Assembly: GCA_016209785.1 (NCBI GenBank)
Contig: JACQVM010000370.1
Location: 1 to 5,327 of the forward strand
Length of the DNA: 5,327 bases
DNA from: Candidatus Melainabacteria bacterium
GTDB taxonomy: Bacteria; Cyanobacteriota; Vampirovibrionia; Obscuribacterales; Obscuribacteraceae
Reading direction: 5' to 3'
Of this stretch, positions 1 through 5,327 are shown in pieces. A model generated the notes under the pieces. The model was given only the letters and a program-made list of their open reading frames with translations. It had not been told where the DNA came from and did no database searches. Position numbers and translations under genes: made by a program. Position 1 is the stretch's first letter. Every line of letters starts with the position of its first letter.

Positions 1-407
1 CGCTTGAAAGTACAGAAAACATTTTGCCCCCGGACAATCCGCAAGTGTTTTCCCGCTTAGACAAGCTGGCAAAGTGCCTAATCAAGGAGAAGAAATACGA
101 AGATGCTGAGAAGCTTTACTTACGCGCGCAAGATTTCTGGAAGGTAAAGTCATCGAACGATGGTAGCGAGGCTAGGACATTGTATGCTCTCGGCAGCCTT
201 TATGTGCTAGAGAAGAAGTATACTGCAGCATTGCCGGTGCTCCAGAAAGCGCTTCAGCTAGCAGAGAACTACTATGGTCCTGATTCAATCTCGCTGGTAC
301 CTTACCTCGTCAGGTGTTCTGATGCCATGTATTACGTTGGTCAAGACAAAGAGAGGGGTCAACTAAAGGCCAGGGCTAGTATCATATCTGGTATCGTCTC
401 GCAGTAA
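1..407 (+). CDS. Tetratricopeptide-repeat protein, C-terminal part (5' end outside window)
   Basis: The frame is open from base 3 to the TAA at 405-407, giving 134 residues with no stop upstream. The gene therefore almost certainly begins before the window. The first in-frame start-like codon, TTG at 24, has no ribosome site and should not be taken as the start. Two clear TPR units are visible. One runs over LAKCLIKEKKYEDAEKLYLR. The second runs over TLYALGSLYVLEKKYTAALP and on to the helix ending LAENYYG. Both show the alternating small and aromatic pattern (A/G-x-x-Y/L, then K-Y-x-x-A) of TPR helix pairs. A third, degenerate unit follows the PDSISLVPYL segment, a linker style common in kinesin-light-chain-like bacterial TPR proteins. 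TPRs mediate protein-protein contacts; the partner cannot be inferred. The gene ends 95 bp before the large gene on the same strand, so co-transcription is possible but unproven. Confidence 0.85.
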   Translation, partial: LESTENILPPDNPQVFSRLDKLAKCLIKEKKYEDAEKLYLRAQDFWKVKSSNDGSEARTLYALGSLYVLEKKYTAALPVLQKALQLAENYYGPDSISLVPYLVRCSDAMYYVGQDKERGQLKARASIISGIVSQ

Positions 408-462
408 ATCAGCTTCAGGAGTCGGCTTCCTGCAACAGCGATTCCAAGATGACCTGATCTGC

Positions 463-468
463 TATTAT
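463..468 (+). promoter_or_regulatory. Possible extended -10 promoter for the large gene
   Basis: TATTAT at 463-468 matches the -10 consensus in 5 of 6 positions. It is preceded by TGC at 460-462, the TGn of an extended -10 element. No good -35 hexamer is present at the right distance, which is tolerated for extended -10 promoters. Transcription would start near 475, leaving a leader of about 28 nt before the ATG at 503. This is pattern matching only. Confidence 0.35.
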
Positions 469-502
469 GGCTTGGCAAAGCTAGAGTTGTTGCCGACTGG
501 TT

Positions 503-3157
503 ATGCCACATGCTTGCAAAGATAGTTTAAATGCTGGCAGTGCCAAGTATGGCACCACCGGAGAACCCCCAGGCACCATCTGTGAAACTGGGCTGGCTAG
601 CCATAACAGCCTTCCGAGCACTCCGCTTTTGTTCGGGCGAATATCACCGGCAAGGCTGCCAAGAGGGATATTCAGGGCTGGTCTGTCGTTGTTTCTCGGC
701 TTGTCACTAATCCTAGCAGGCGTGCCGTCCGGTTATGCAGGTGCTCAAGAGGGCAGCTACGGAGTACTTGCAACCACAGATGAGCATGCCATGCAGGCAG
801 CCGATATCCTGGGTATTCGTTTAGATGTAGAAAGGTTGCTCAAACTACAGAGGCAGGCAGGAGCAAGAGGCGAAAAGTTGGTACTCCAGGGACGAATTTA
901 TCGTAGTATCATGCGTGGTGTTTGTGAGGTAAGGGCTGCTACCAATAAGATTGAGCGAGAACAAACTTACACTTATGATCTTTGGCGGCATCAGTTAGCA
1001 AAGGAACAAACAGTCAGTGATTATTTCAATTTGCTGTATTTTGTTCAGTTTGGAGTTCTATATTCGCTCGAAGGTCTATCAAGGCTGAAAGACCAGTTTG
1101 TCCAAAGCGCCATCTTGACTGCTGTTGGTTCTGGCGTTGGCATAAGCTTGCCAACCATGAATATACTTTATGACAAGATTGCTAGGGCGCGAGATGTTGC
1201 TCCTCCGGAGGAACTGGCAGCAACTGTTCAGGGATCTGCTGTTACTGATATCCAGTTGCCCGATTTAATAACGAAATTCTTGGATACTCCAGCACCAGAA
1301 CTGCACATAAGCCGCAGACAGCAGATGTACGAGCTCTGGCGTGTGCAGTATGGTACAGATGCTATGGCGAAACAGGCGCTCTATAGCTTGCTGGACGGAA
1401 AAAGCAAGAGTGCACCTTGGCTTTATAAGCGGATAGTACATTTGTGGTCCTTGCATACATTTGTGCAAGACTTTGACCACGAACTCCTTGCGCTCATGCG
1501 CCTAATGCAATCTTTTGACAGCGTTTCGGAAAGGCCGTCAGACAATCTTGCTGCTCTTGGTATAGGCCCGGGTGGGCGCGCGGCAGCACGACTATTGAAT
1601 ATCGAACAGGAAGTAGCTGAGCGCATCTCACTTAATAGGATTCGTGGCAGCCAAGCTCGCAGGCAAGAGCTGGAGACGTACCTTGTAGGGCGGATTCTTT
1701 ACGGCAGTCTTGAGATGAGAGCAGCTCAGGATAAGATTTATGAGGAATTGCATTATGCCTATGATGTAGTTTTAGCTCAACTAGAATCACGACGGGCAAA
1801 GCAGTTACAGCTTGTCTATGAGGCCAGTTTTACCCAGATCAACACTTTTGGTGCTATTGCAAGTATTGCTTATCTGAAGGGACAAAGTAAGACTGGCAAC
1901 GAGCTTTTTATCGTAGGCGATTCGCTCGGCATTGCTCTACCGTCTTTGAGTCTTCTTCTCAGGCGCGGTGGAAACAGAAAGATTGATACTCCTCCTAACT
2001 CTCTAGCTGGCTTCTTTGATCTTAGCTCGGCTGCGCAGTATCAATTTAGTCCATTTGTGACAGCTTACTTGCACTCGGTAGATCCTAGCGACAAAGATGG
2101 AAGAACACATAAGGAGGCATTGATTGAGGTCTGGAAGCAGCATAAAGTTTCTACGCTAAATGTCAATGAGCGAAAAGTTCAGGAGAAGCTTGCGGCAATG
2201 TCCTCCGTGAAGAACGACACGATTCAGATTGTCAGTAATCGCGTTAGACTACTTGACTCTCTGCGGGTTCGTCTTCAATTGTTTGATCAACAACTGCTCG
2301 AGATCATTAAGGCTATTAGGCGAGACACCGGCATCTCAACGCCGGGCAACGCAGCACTAGTAGCGCCAGTCCAAACGTTAGATAAGGCTGTATTGGAAAC
2401 AGCCGAGTTGCTGGGGGTTAAGAGCACCATAGAGCGTATTTCAAGTTTAAAGGGTCGAGGGGGACGCAATGAGGACTTGATTGATTATCAGCTAGATGTT
2501 ACTAGAGAAATTCTTGCGGCTATGCTCGAGGTACGTAGAACCTCTGCTCAGGTTGAACTTGAGATTGCTGATGAAACATTTGCAATGGATCGCTTAATCA
2601 GATATCGAGACCTTGCAAATCTAGCAATTAACCTGGGCAACTTTTATCAGATTGGAATCCTTGGAGTCATTATTGACGGGCCGCTGGGTTTATCGTCTAA
2701 GCCTAGGGAAAAGATAATAGGTAATCGCATGACGATTGTCTCAGGTCTAACCACAATTGGACTGGCTAGCTTTGTGTTTTTATTGAGAAGAGGAGGGATT
2801 CGGCTAAAAGGAGCCAGGCCCAATATGTTAGGTCCGGCCTTTAGCATTGATTCATCTGCAACAGGACGCTTTTCCCCACTAGTGCTTAAATATCTAGATG
2901 ATGTTGATCCACGCTCGCCCAAGAAGTCAACCAGAAGGCAGGAGCTCATCGAATACTGGAGGCATGCGCAGTTGCTGCCTGTGACAATCAAAGATAGATC
3001 TACGGCGGAGAAAGTGTCAGCAACAGGGAAAAGCCACCACTGGTGGAATGAGGGCATCAAGCTTCTTCGCACCAGGATTACAATGTTGTTTGACTTGAGA
3101 TCAATGGTCAATTTGATGGAGAGTGATTTTGCAGAGCTTCTCAAGGCGATTGATTGA
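503..3157 (+). CDS. Large exported or membrane protein with three tandem diverged modules, unknown function
   Basis: This is an 884-residue protein that I do not recognise. A signal-peptide-like stretch lies at residues 51-81: basic RLPRGIFR, hydrophobic core about 59-73, then a likely cleavage near AGA before Gln82. The rest is three diverged copies of one module at about 99-340, 360-607 and 632-884. Each copy has an N-terminal helical region containing E-V/M-R (Glu142, Glu404, Glu676), then two hydrophobic segments (about 175-192/200-223, 445-458/467-487, 707-730/741-762). Copies 2 and 3 continue with LLRRGG and an SSA..FSP..YL..VDP motif. A YELWR/IEVWK/IEYWR motif (Trp279, 544, 819) and an acidic terminal helix close each module. 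No catalytic motif is evident, so a structural, scaffold or envelope role is only a guess. ATG 503 leaves an unusually long 50-residue leader before the signal core; TTG at 629 (842 residues) would give a normal signal peptide. Neither has a clear ribosome site. An in-frame TAG lies at 482-484. Confidence 0.8.
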   Translation: MPHACKDSLNAGSAKYGTTGEPPGTICETGLASHNSLPSTPLLFGRISPARLPRGIFRAGLSLFLGLSLILAGVPSGYAGAQEGSYGVLATTDEHAMQAADILGIRLDVERLLKLQRQAGARGEKLVLQGRIYRSIMRGVCEVRAATNKIEREQTYTYDLWRHQLAKEQTVSDYFNLLYFVQFGVLYSLEGLSRLKDQFVQSAILTAVGSGVGISLPTMNILYDKIARARDVAPPEELAATVQGSAVTDIQLPDLITKFLDTPAPELHISRRQQMYELWRVQYGTDAMAKQALYSLLDGKSKSAPWLYKRIVHLWSLHTFVQDFDHELLALMRLMQSFDSVSERPSDNLAALGIGPGGRAAARLLNIEQEVAERISLNRIRGSQARRQELETYLVGRILYGSLEMRAAQDKIYEELHYAYDVVLAQLESRRAKQLQLVYEASFTQINTFGAIASIAYLKGQSKTGNELFIVGDSLGIALPSLSLLLRRGGNRKIDTPPNSLAGFFDLSSAAQYQFSPFVTAYLHSVDPSDKDGRTHKEALIEVWKQHKVSTLNVNERKVQEKLAAMSSVKNDTIQIVSNRVRLLDSLRVRLQLFDQQLLEIIKAIRRDTGISTPGNAALVAPVQTLDKAVLETAELLGVKSTIERISSLKGRGGRNEDLIDYQLDVTREILAAMLEVRRTSAQVELEIADETFAMDRLIRYRDLANLAINLGNFYQIGILGVIIDGPLGLSSKPREKIIGNRMTIVSGLTTIGLASFVFLLRRGGIRLKGARPNMLGPAFSIDSSATGRFSPLVLKYLDDVDPRSPKKSTRRQELIEYWRHAQLLPVTIKDRSTAEKVSATGKSHHWWNEGIKLLRTRITMLFDLRSMVNLMESDFAELLKAID
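797..1522 (+). repeat. Module 1 of 3 in the large protein (residues about 99-340)
   Basis: This is the most diverged copy. Landmarks aligned with the other copies are ILGIRLDVERLLKL at the start, EVRAATNKIE at 142-151, two hydrophobic segments at about 175-192 and 200-223, D249 to P263 in place of the SSA..FSP..VDP region, SRRQQMYELWR at 270-280, and a closing helix ending FDHELLALMRLM. It lacks the LLRRGG signature. The boundaries were judged by eye. Confidence 0.7.
1580..2323 (+). repeat. Module 2 of 3 in the large protein (residues about 360-607)
   Basis: Landmarks are AARLLNIEQEVAERI at the start, EMRAAQDKIY at 404-413, hydrophobic segments at about 445-458 and 467-487, LLLRRGG at 484-490, LSSAAQYQFSP at 507-517, YLHSVDP at 522-528, IEVWK at 541-545, and a final helix FDQQLLEIIKAI. 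The spacing from module 1 is 262 residues at the E-V/M-R motif and 265 at the conserved Trp. The module unit is therefore regular. Confidence 0.8.
2396..3154 (+). repeat. Module 3 of 3 in the large protein (residues about 632-884)
   Basis: Landmarks are TAELLGVKSTIERISSL at the start, EVRRTSAQVE at 676-685, hydrophobic segments at about 707-730 and 741-762, FLLRRGG at 759-765, IDSSATGRFSP at 782-792, YLDDVDP at 797-803, IEYWR at 816-820, and the closing helix SDFAELLKAI at the C terminus. Modules 2 and 3 resemble each other more than either resembles module 1. The protein ends exactly at the end of the module, which argues that the stop codon is genuine. Confidence 0.8.
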
Positions 3158-3296
3158 GAGCTGCCTCACATACAAAGACTGTTGCTGCGTATCGCAGGCT
3201 TGTCTTGATGTTGAAGGTTTGGCAGGGAAGACGCTTAGCCTCCTCACATGGCAGGTTGGAGGGATTGCAATATCCACTTTGATTGTATATCTTGGG

Positions 3297-3716
3297 CTAG
3301 CGGACGATTAGCACGGAGCAGGGTGCATGGCGTACAACTTTATCGGCTGTGGTTCCTAAAAAAGATCCCCACAGTCCAGAATGCCCGCTGTGTCCAATTA
3401 CGAGCAAGTCTATCTTGGCTTCACCAGCGTAATCTATAAGCCCCTTAGCGGGATGCCCGACTTTGATTGATGTTGCAATCTCGATGCCTTGTTCGCGCGC
3501 AAGTTGTCTGGCCTCTTCCTGAAGGCGCTTCAAATGCTGGTTTGCTGTGTCTTGTTCTTCAACAACTTCACCAATTGTTTCTGCATAGCGCGGCAATTCC
3601 TCGACAGAAACAATCTCGAGAGCCGCTTTCTCAAGCTTTGTCAGGCGAATGGACTCCAACAAAGCTCTGCGTGAGCCCTCAGAACCATCTAACCCCACTA
3701 CAATTTTTCGTGTCAT
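3297..3716 (-). CDS. Universal stress protein (UspA-fold, ATP-binding type)
   Basis: This is a 139-residue protein, the usual length of a single-domain universal stress protein. The N terminus reads KIVVGLDGSEGSRRAL, the family's first strand with the conserved Asp10 and following helix. The C terminus carries the nucleotide-binding signature G-2x-G-9x-G-T (Gly108, Gly111, Gly121, Thr122) and ends in the typical CSVLIVR strand. It therefore belongs to the ATP-binding (MJ0577-like) branch rather than the non-binding UspA branch. Such proteins are cytoplasmic, usually dimeric, and accumulate under stress; their biochemical role is poorly defined. The start is well supported: AAGGAG (3729-3724) sits 7 nt before the ATG. 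The gene lies 37 bp downstream of the antiporter with no promoter or terminator visible in between. It should thus be transcribed from the same promoter and share its fluoride-responsive leader, at least if control is transcriptional. Confidence 0.95.
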   Translation of the reverse strand: MTRKIVVGLDGSEGSRRALLESIRLTKLEKAALEIVSVEELPRYAETIGEVVEEQDTANQHLKRLQEEARQLAREQGIEIATSIKVGHPAKGLIDYAGEAKIDLLVIGHSGHSGLWGSFLGTTADKVVRHAPCSVLIVR

Positions 3717-3723
3717 ATCTACT

Positions 3724-3729
3724 CTCCTT
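3724..3729 (-). promoter_or_regulatory. Ribosome binding site of the universal stress protein gene
   Basis: AAGGAG on the minus strand lies 7 nt upstream of the ATG at 3716-3714. It lies inside the 37-bp gap after the antiporter stop. The stress protein can thus be translated independently of the riboswitch-controlled site ahead of the antiporter. Confidence 0.85.
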
Positions 3730-3753
3730 CCTGTGCTCTACTTTTAGGACTGA

Positions 3754-4908
3754 CTAGCGCATTGTTTCTGACGGTGTTATTTCTTGGGATAGGGCATGGG
3801 TTGGCTGGAACCATTTCTGTGCGATCATTGTTGGGATAAGGGCACTGGCGATTACAGCCGTCACAAGGACAGTGTATTGGTCTTGATTGATAATGCCGTT
3901 GTTGAAGCCGAATAATGCACAGATGCTGCCGAAGGTAAGCCCAGTGGACATCATCAGCGTAGTGTAAATCCCCTCCTTCGGATGAAACCGGAATGCTTTT
4001 GTGAGTGGCCATATTCCAACAGTTTTTGTGAGCATTTTTAGACCCAGCAGGATGGCGATTAATGTAGGCATCGAGGCAATAGTAGAAAATTTCACCAGGG
4101 CTCCAGCCTTCAGGAAGAAAAATGGTGTCAGCAGGGTAAAGGCCATGACCCTCATGCGTTGTGCCAACACTCTTTCAGCCAAGAAGAACGGAGCAAGCAC
4201 CATTCCGATCAGATAAGCAGGGAGAACTGCCTCACTCTTGGCCATGACGCTCAGAGCACCTAATGCAAATAGGATTAGGAGAATGAACTTAATCTCCGGC
4301 TCGCTGATTCTGCTGCCAACCTGGCGAAAAAACCATGGTGTGAATTTAGGCAATAGCCACATCGACAGTCCAGTTGCAAGTACAAATGATCCCAGCCAGA
4401 TGTTGTAATTTGCAAACAAAACGCCCAGTCCAAGCACTGTGCCAAGGTCGTTGATGAAGCAGGCGGCAAGAATGATTTTGCCGATCTCGGTTTTGTTGAA
4501 TCCTGTTTCTAGCATTACAGCAAAAACCACGGCCACCGAAGTCGTGGACAGGGCAAGCCCTGCTATCTGAGCCTGTGGCCATGACCAGCCACAGACATGA
4601 TGTGTGTAGGTGAGCACACCAAGAAAAGGCGCCAAAAAACCAATTATGCCAATACTTGTACTTGACCAGAAATGTTTCCTGAGAACAACAGGGTCTATCT
4701 CGGCACCTGCCAAAAACGTCAGGAGAATAGAGCCAACGCTAGCCAGATAGTTTACCCATGACGTTACCTCAAGCTTAATGAGATTACCAGCAAAAGCCCC
4801 GACAATGATCTCAACGAGAGCAACTGACAGCGCGGCCCTTATTGAGATAAGAGACGCCAGCAAAGCAAGCCCTATCCAGAGAGCCGATGAAAGCCATATG
4901 TTCTCCAT
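3754..4908 (-). CDS. Cation/proton antiporter, CPA2-type (Kef/NapA-like membrane domain only)
   Basis: This is a 384-residue, highly hydrophobic protein with about 12-13 membrane segments across its length, ending in a short polar tail from about residue 365. Family signs of the sodium/hydrogen exchanger domain, in order, are: LTFLAGAEIDP (63-73), STTSVAVVFAVM in the unwound helix region (121-132), FINDLG with the ion-binding pair Asn153-Asp154, TPFFFLKAGALV (261-272), Lys291/Lys295 in the segment where NapA-type proteins carry a lysine, and STGLTFGSI (321-329). There is no C-terminal RCK/TrkA-N domain, so it resembles NapA/GerN-size proteins rather than full Kef potassium channels. Family members exchange Na+ or K+ for protons across the inner membrane. 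The ion here is not readable. AGGAGG (4922-4917), 8 nt before the ATG, fixes the start. The gene is first in an operon with the stress protein and sits directly under a fluoride riboswitch, so it is likely induced by fluoride. Whether it moves fluoride or only protects ion and pH balance is open. Confidence 0.93.
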   Translation of the reverse strand: MENIWLSSALWIGLALLASLISIRAALSVALVEIIVGAFAGNLIKLEVTSWVNYLASVGSILLTFLAGAEIDPVVLRKHFWSSTSIGIIGFLAPFLGVLTYTHHVCGWSWPQAQIAGLALSTTSVAVVFAVMLETGFNKTEIGKIILAACFINDLGTVLGLGVLFANYNIWLGSFVLATGLSMWLLPKFTPWFFRQVGSRISEPEIKFILLILFALGALSVMAKSEAVLPAYLIGMVLAPFFLAERVLAQRMRVMAFTLLTPFFFLKAGALVKFSTIASMPTLIAILLGLKMLTKTVGIWPLTKAFRFHPKEGIYTTLMMSTGLTFGSICALFGFNNGIINQDQYTVLVTAVIASALIPTMIAQKWFQPTHALSQEITPSETMR

Positions 4909-4910
4909 AC

Positions 4911-4951
4911 AAAAAGCCTCCTACCAATCAGTGTCTTTAGTTTGGTAGGAG
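4911..4951 (-). promoter_or_regulatory. Riboswitch expression platform: SD-sequestering hairpin with trailing U-run
   Basis: CTCCTACCAA (4951-4942) and TTGGTAGGAG (4927-4918) are perfect 10-bp complements around a 14-nt loop. The 3' arm contains most of the antiporter's ribosome site. The 5' arm shares 4951-4946 with the aptamer's pseudoknot strand and its adjoining U-A, so aptamer and hairpin exclude each other. This predicts OFF without fluoride and ON with it. The stem is followed by GC and then five U (4915-4911), so a transcription-termination contribution is also possible. Stability was not computed. Confidence 0.85.
4917..4922 (-). promoter_or_regulatory. Ribosome binding site of the antiporter gene, inside a sequestering hairpin
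   Basis: AGGAGG is a perfect Shine-Dalgarno core 8 nt before the ATG at 4908-4906. Five of its six bases (AGGAG, 4922-4918) are paired in the 10-bp hairpin 4951-4918. The site is therefore hidden whenever that hairpin forms. Confidence 0.85.
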
Positions 4952-4990
4952 TCATCGGCCCTTGGGCGGTTATGGTGGACTCCATCACCT
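4941..4990 (-). promoter_or_regulatory. Fluoride riboswitch aptamer (crcB motif)
   Basis: The minus strand matches the crcB-motif consensus throughout: GGTGATGG, TCCACC, ATAACCGCC, then GGCCGATGACTCCTAC. Stem 1 pairs GGTG (4989-4986) with CACC (4977-4974). The loop strand GGAGTC (4983-4978) pairs perfectly with GACTCC (4953-4948) as the pseudoknot. Stem GCC (4967-4965)/GGC (4960-4958) is short, with a CAAG loop. By position it keeps the A-U-G (4985-4983) and U-G (4954-4953) nucleotides whose phosphates hold the Mg2+-fluoride cluster in the Thermotoga petrophila structure. It also keeps the equivalents of the A40-U48 'linchpin' pair (A4955, U4947). It lies 32 nt before the antiporter ATG. Confidence 0.95.
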
Positions 4991-4993
4991 TTT

Positions 4994-5010
4994 GTTAGAA
5001 GTATTCTAAC
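4994..5010 (-). other. Hairpin immediately upstream of the fluoride aptamer
   Basis: GTTAGAA (5010-5004) and TTCTAAC (5000-4994) form a perfect 7-bp inverted repeat with a 3-nt loop. It is joined to aptamer stem 1 by AAAA (4993-4990). It is not part of the core crcB motif. It may shield the aptamer from the 5' leader or stack on it, which is inference. No U-run follows, so it is not an intrinsic terminator. Confidence 0.55.
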
Positions 5011-5028
5011 GCCCTTGGCAGCCAGACG

Positions 5029-5066
5029 ATTATGTTACATATAAATACTGCACTTAAGCAATGCAA
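5029..5066 (-). promoter_or_regulatory. Probable promoter region of the antiporter-stress protein operon
   Basis: Two weak sigma-70-like combinations overlap here on the minus strand. One is TTGCAT (5066-5061), 17 nt, TATATG (5043-5038). The other is TTGCTT (5061-5056), 18 nt, TAACAT (5037-5032). The AT-rich stretch also holds CATAAT (5034-5029). Any of these would start transcription at about 5032-5022, just ahead of the leader hairpin and aptamer. The region is AT-rich relative to its flanks. The exact start cannot be chosen by eye. Confidence 0.4.
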
Positions 5067-5170
5067 ATGGTTATGCTCGCAAATTTGCCTGTGAATACCG
5101 AGCTTTTGTGGATTGATTTGTCTGATTCCACAGAATTGTATTGTCAGGTCAAGGTCATGTTGTCTGAAAG

Positions 5171-5327
5171 TCATTCACACGCTCCGGGCGGAATGCAGAC
5201 CACCTGTTCGACCTGCTGCTTCATTTCAGCCAGGATTGACAGCTTGGCAGAGCCGGCAGAACCGCCGTTGGCGGCGAACCCTACCTGCAGCATGTAAGTT
5301 TGATAAATTACTCCTGTGTCCACAACC
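5171..5327 (-). CDS. 3' end of an unrecognised gene entering from beyond the window
   Basis: A minus-strand frame runs open from the window edge (first full codon 5326-5324) to TGA at 5173-5171, giving 51 residues. The visible peptide includes YQTYMLQVGFAANGG, a Gly/Ala/Ser-rich turn, a helix-like AKLSILAEMKQQVEQVV and the ending CIPPGACE. Codon third positions are strongly G/C, more than in the antiporter or stress protein genes, which favours real coding over chance. It may also mean higher expression or a different origin. An internal ATG (5293-5291) would leave only about 40 residues. I cannot assign a family. It ends about 105 bp upstream of the operon promoter, with no convincing terminator between. 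Confidence 0.5.
   Translation of the reverse strand, partial: VVDTGVIYQTYMLQVGFAANGGSAGSAKLSILAEMKQQVEQVVCIPPGACE

Noticed and set aside
416..432. CAGGAG-TCGGC-TTCCTG hairpin after the TPR gene
   Set aside because: It has five perfect pairs plus a wobble, and no T-tract follows. It might slow polymerase but is not a supportable terminator.
2647..3144. 165-codon minus-strand open frame inside the large gene
   Set aside because: It is entirely antisense to module 3, whose conserved motifs show that the plus frame is the coding one. The minus peptide has no recognisable domain.
3185..3197. CTGCG-TAT-CGCAG hairpin after the large gene as a terminator
   Set aside because: It is only a 5-bp stem, with no T-run on either side. 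It cannot be called an intrinsic terminator for either convergent gene.
4917..5020. Alternative identity as a sodium, lithium or c-di-AMP riboswitch, suggested by the antiporter
   Set aside because: The conserved blocks and the pseudoknot match the fluoride (crcB) motif at each landmark. The hallmark sequences of the alternatives were not seen.
5107..5132. TGTGGA / TCCACA inverted repeat
   Set aside because: The 6-bp arms around a 14-nt AT-rich loop have no T-run on either strand. This is too weak for a terminator, and there is no evidence of an operator.
5146..5157. Tandem AGGTCA hexamers
   Set aside because: Two adjacent copies of six bases can occur by chance. No bacterial regulator site is implied, and the position is outside any promoter I could place.
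5061..5297. 78-codon plus-strand open frame
   Set aside because: It has no ribosome site and an atypical composition. It runs across the minus-strand operon's promoter and antisense to the better-looking minus-strand coding end at 5327-5171.

Overview
The window is bacterial. It has compact genes, Shine-Dalgarno sites and a riboswitch, with no introns. The strongest element is a class-typical fluoride (crcB-motif) riboswitch on the minus strand. It sits directly ahead of an operon encoding a cation/proton antiporter of the CPA2 type and a universal stress protein. The organism cannot be fixed from this sequence. TPR-rich proteins beside a very large secreted or membrane protein of unknown family would fit a diderm environmental lineage, for example a non-photosynthetic relative of cyanobacteria, but this is only a guess.

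Layout. Bases 1-407 (+) hold the 3' end of a tetratricopeptide-repeat gene that starts before the window. After 95 bp with a plausible extended -10 promoter comes an 884-codon gene (503-3157, +) of no recognised family. It encodes a protein with a signal-peptide-like segment and three diverged copies of a module of about 245-250 residues. Bases 3158-3296 are a 139-bp convergent gap in which I see no good terminator. The minus strand then carries the two-gene operon: antiporter (4908 to 3754), 37 bp, universal stress protein (3716 to 3297). Its leader (about 5025 to 4909) contains a 7-bp hairpin, the fluoride aptamer (4990-4941), and a 10-bp hairpin (4951-4918) that buries the AGGAGG ribosome site and is followed by five T residues. 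A weak promoter lies at about 5066-5029. The last 157 bases hold, on the minus strand, the 3' end of another reading frame (51 codons, stop at 5171-5173) that enters from beyond the window.

How it works together. The strand GACTCC of the aptamer pseudoknot overlaps the 5' arm of the hairpin that hides the ribosome site. Fluoride binding and hairpin formation are therefore mutually exclusive, which predicts that fluoride turns the antiporter-stress protein operon on. The operon would then be a fluoride-stress module with no visible Fluc/CrcB or CLC-F exporter inside the window. The plus-strand genes have no visible link to fluoride.
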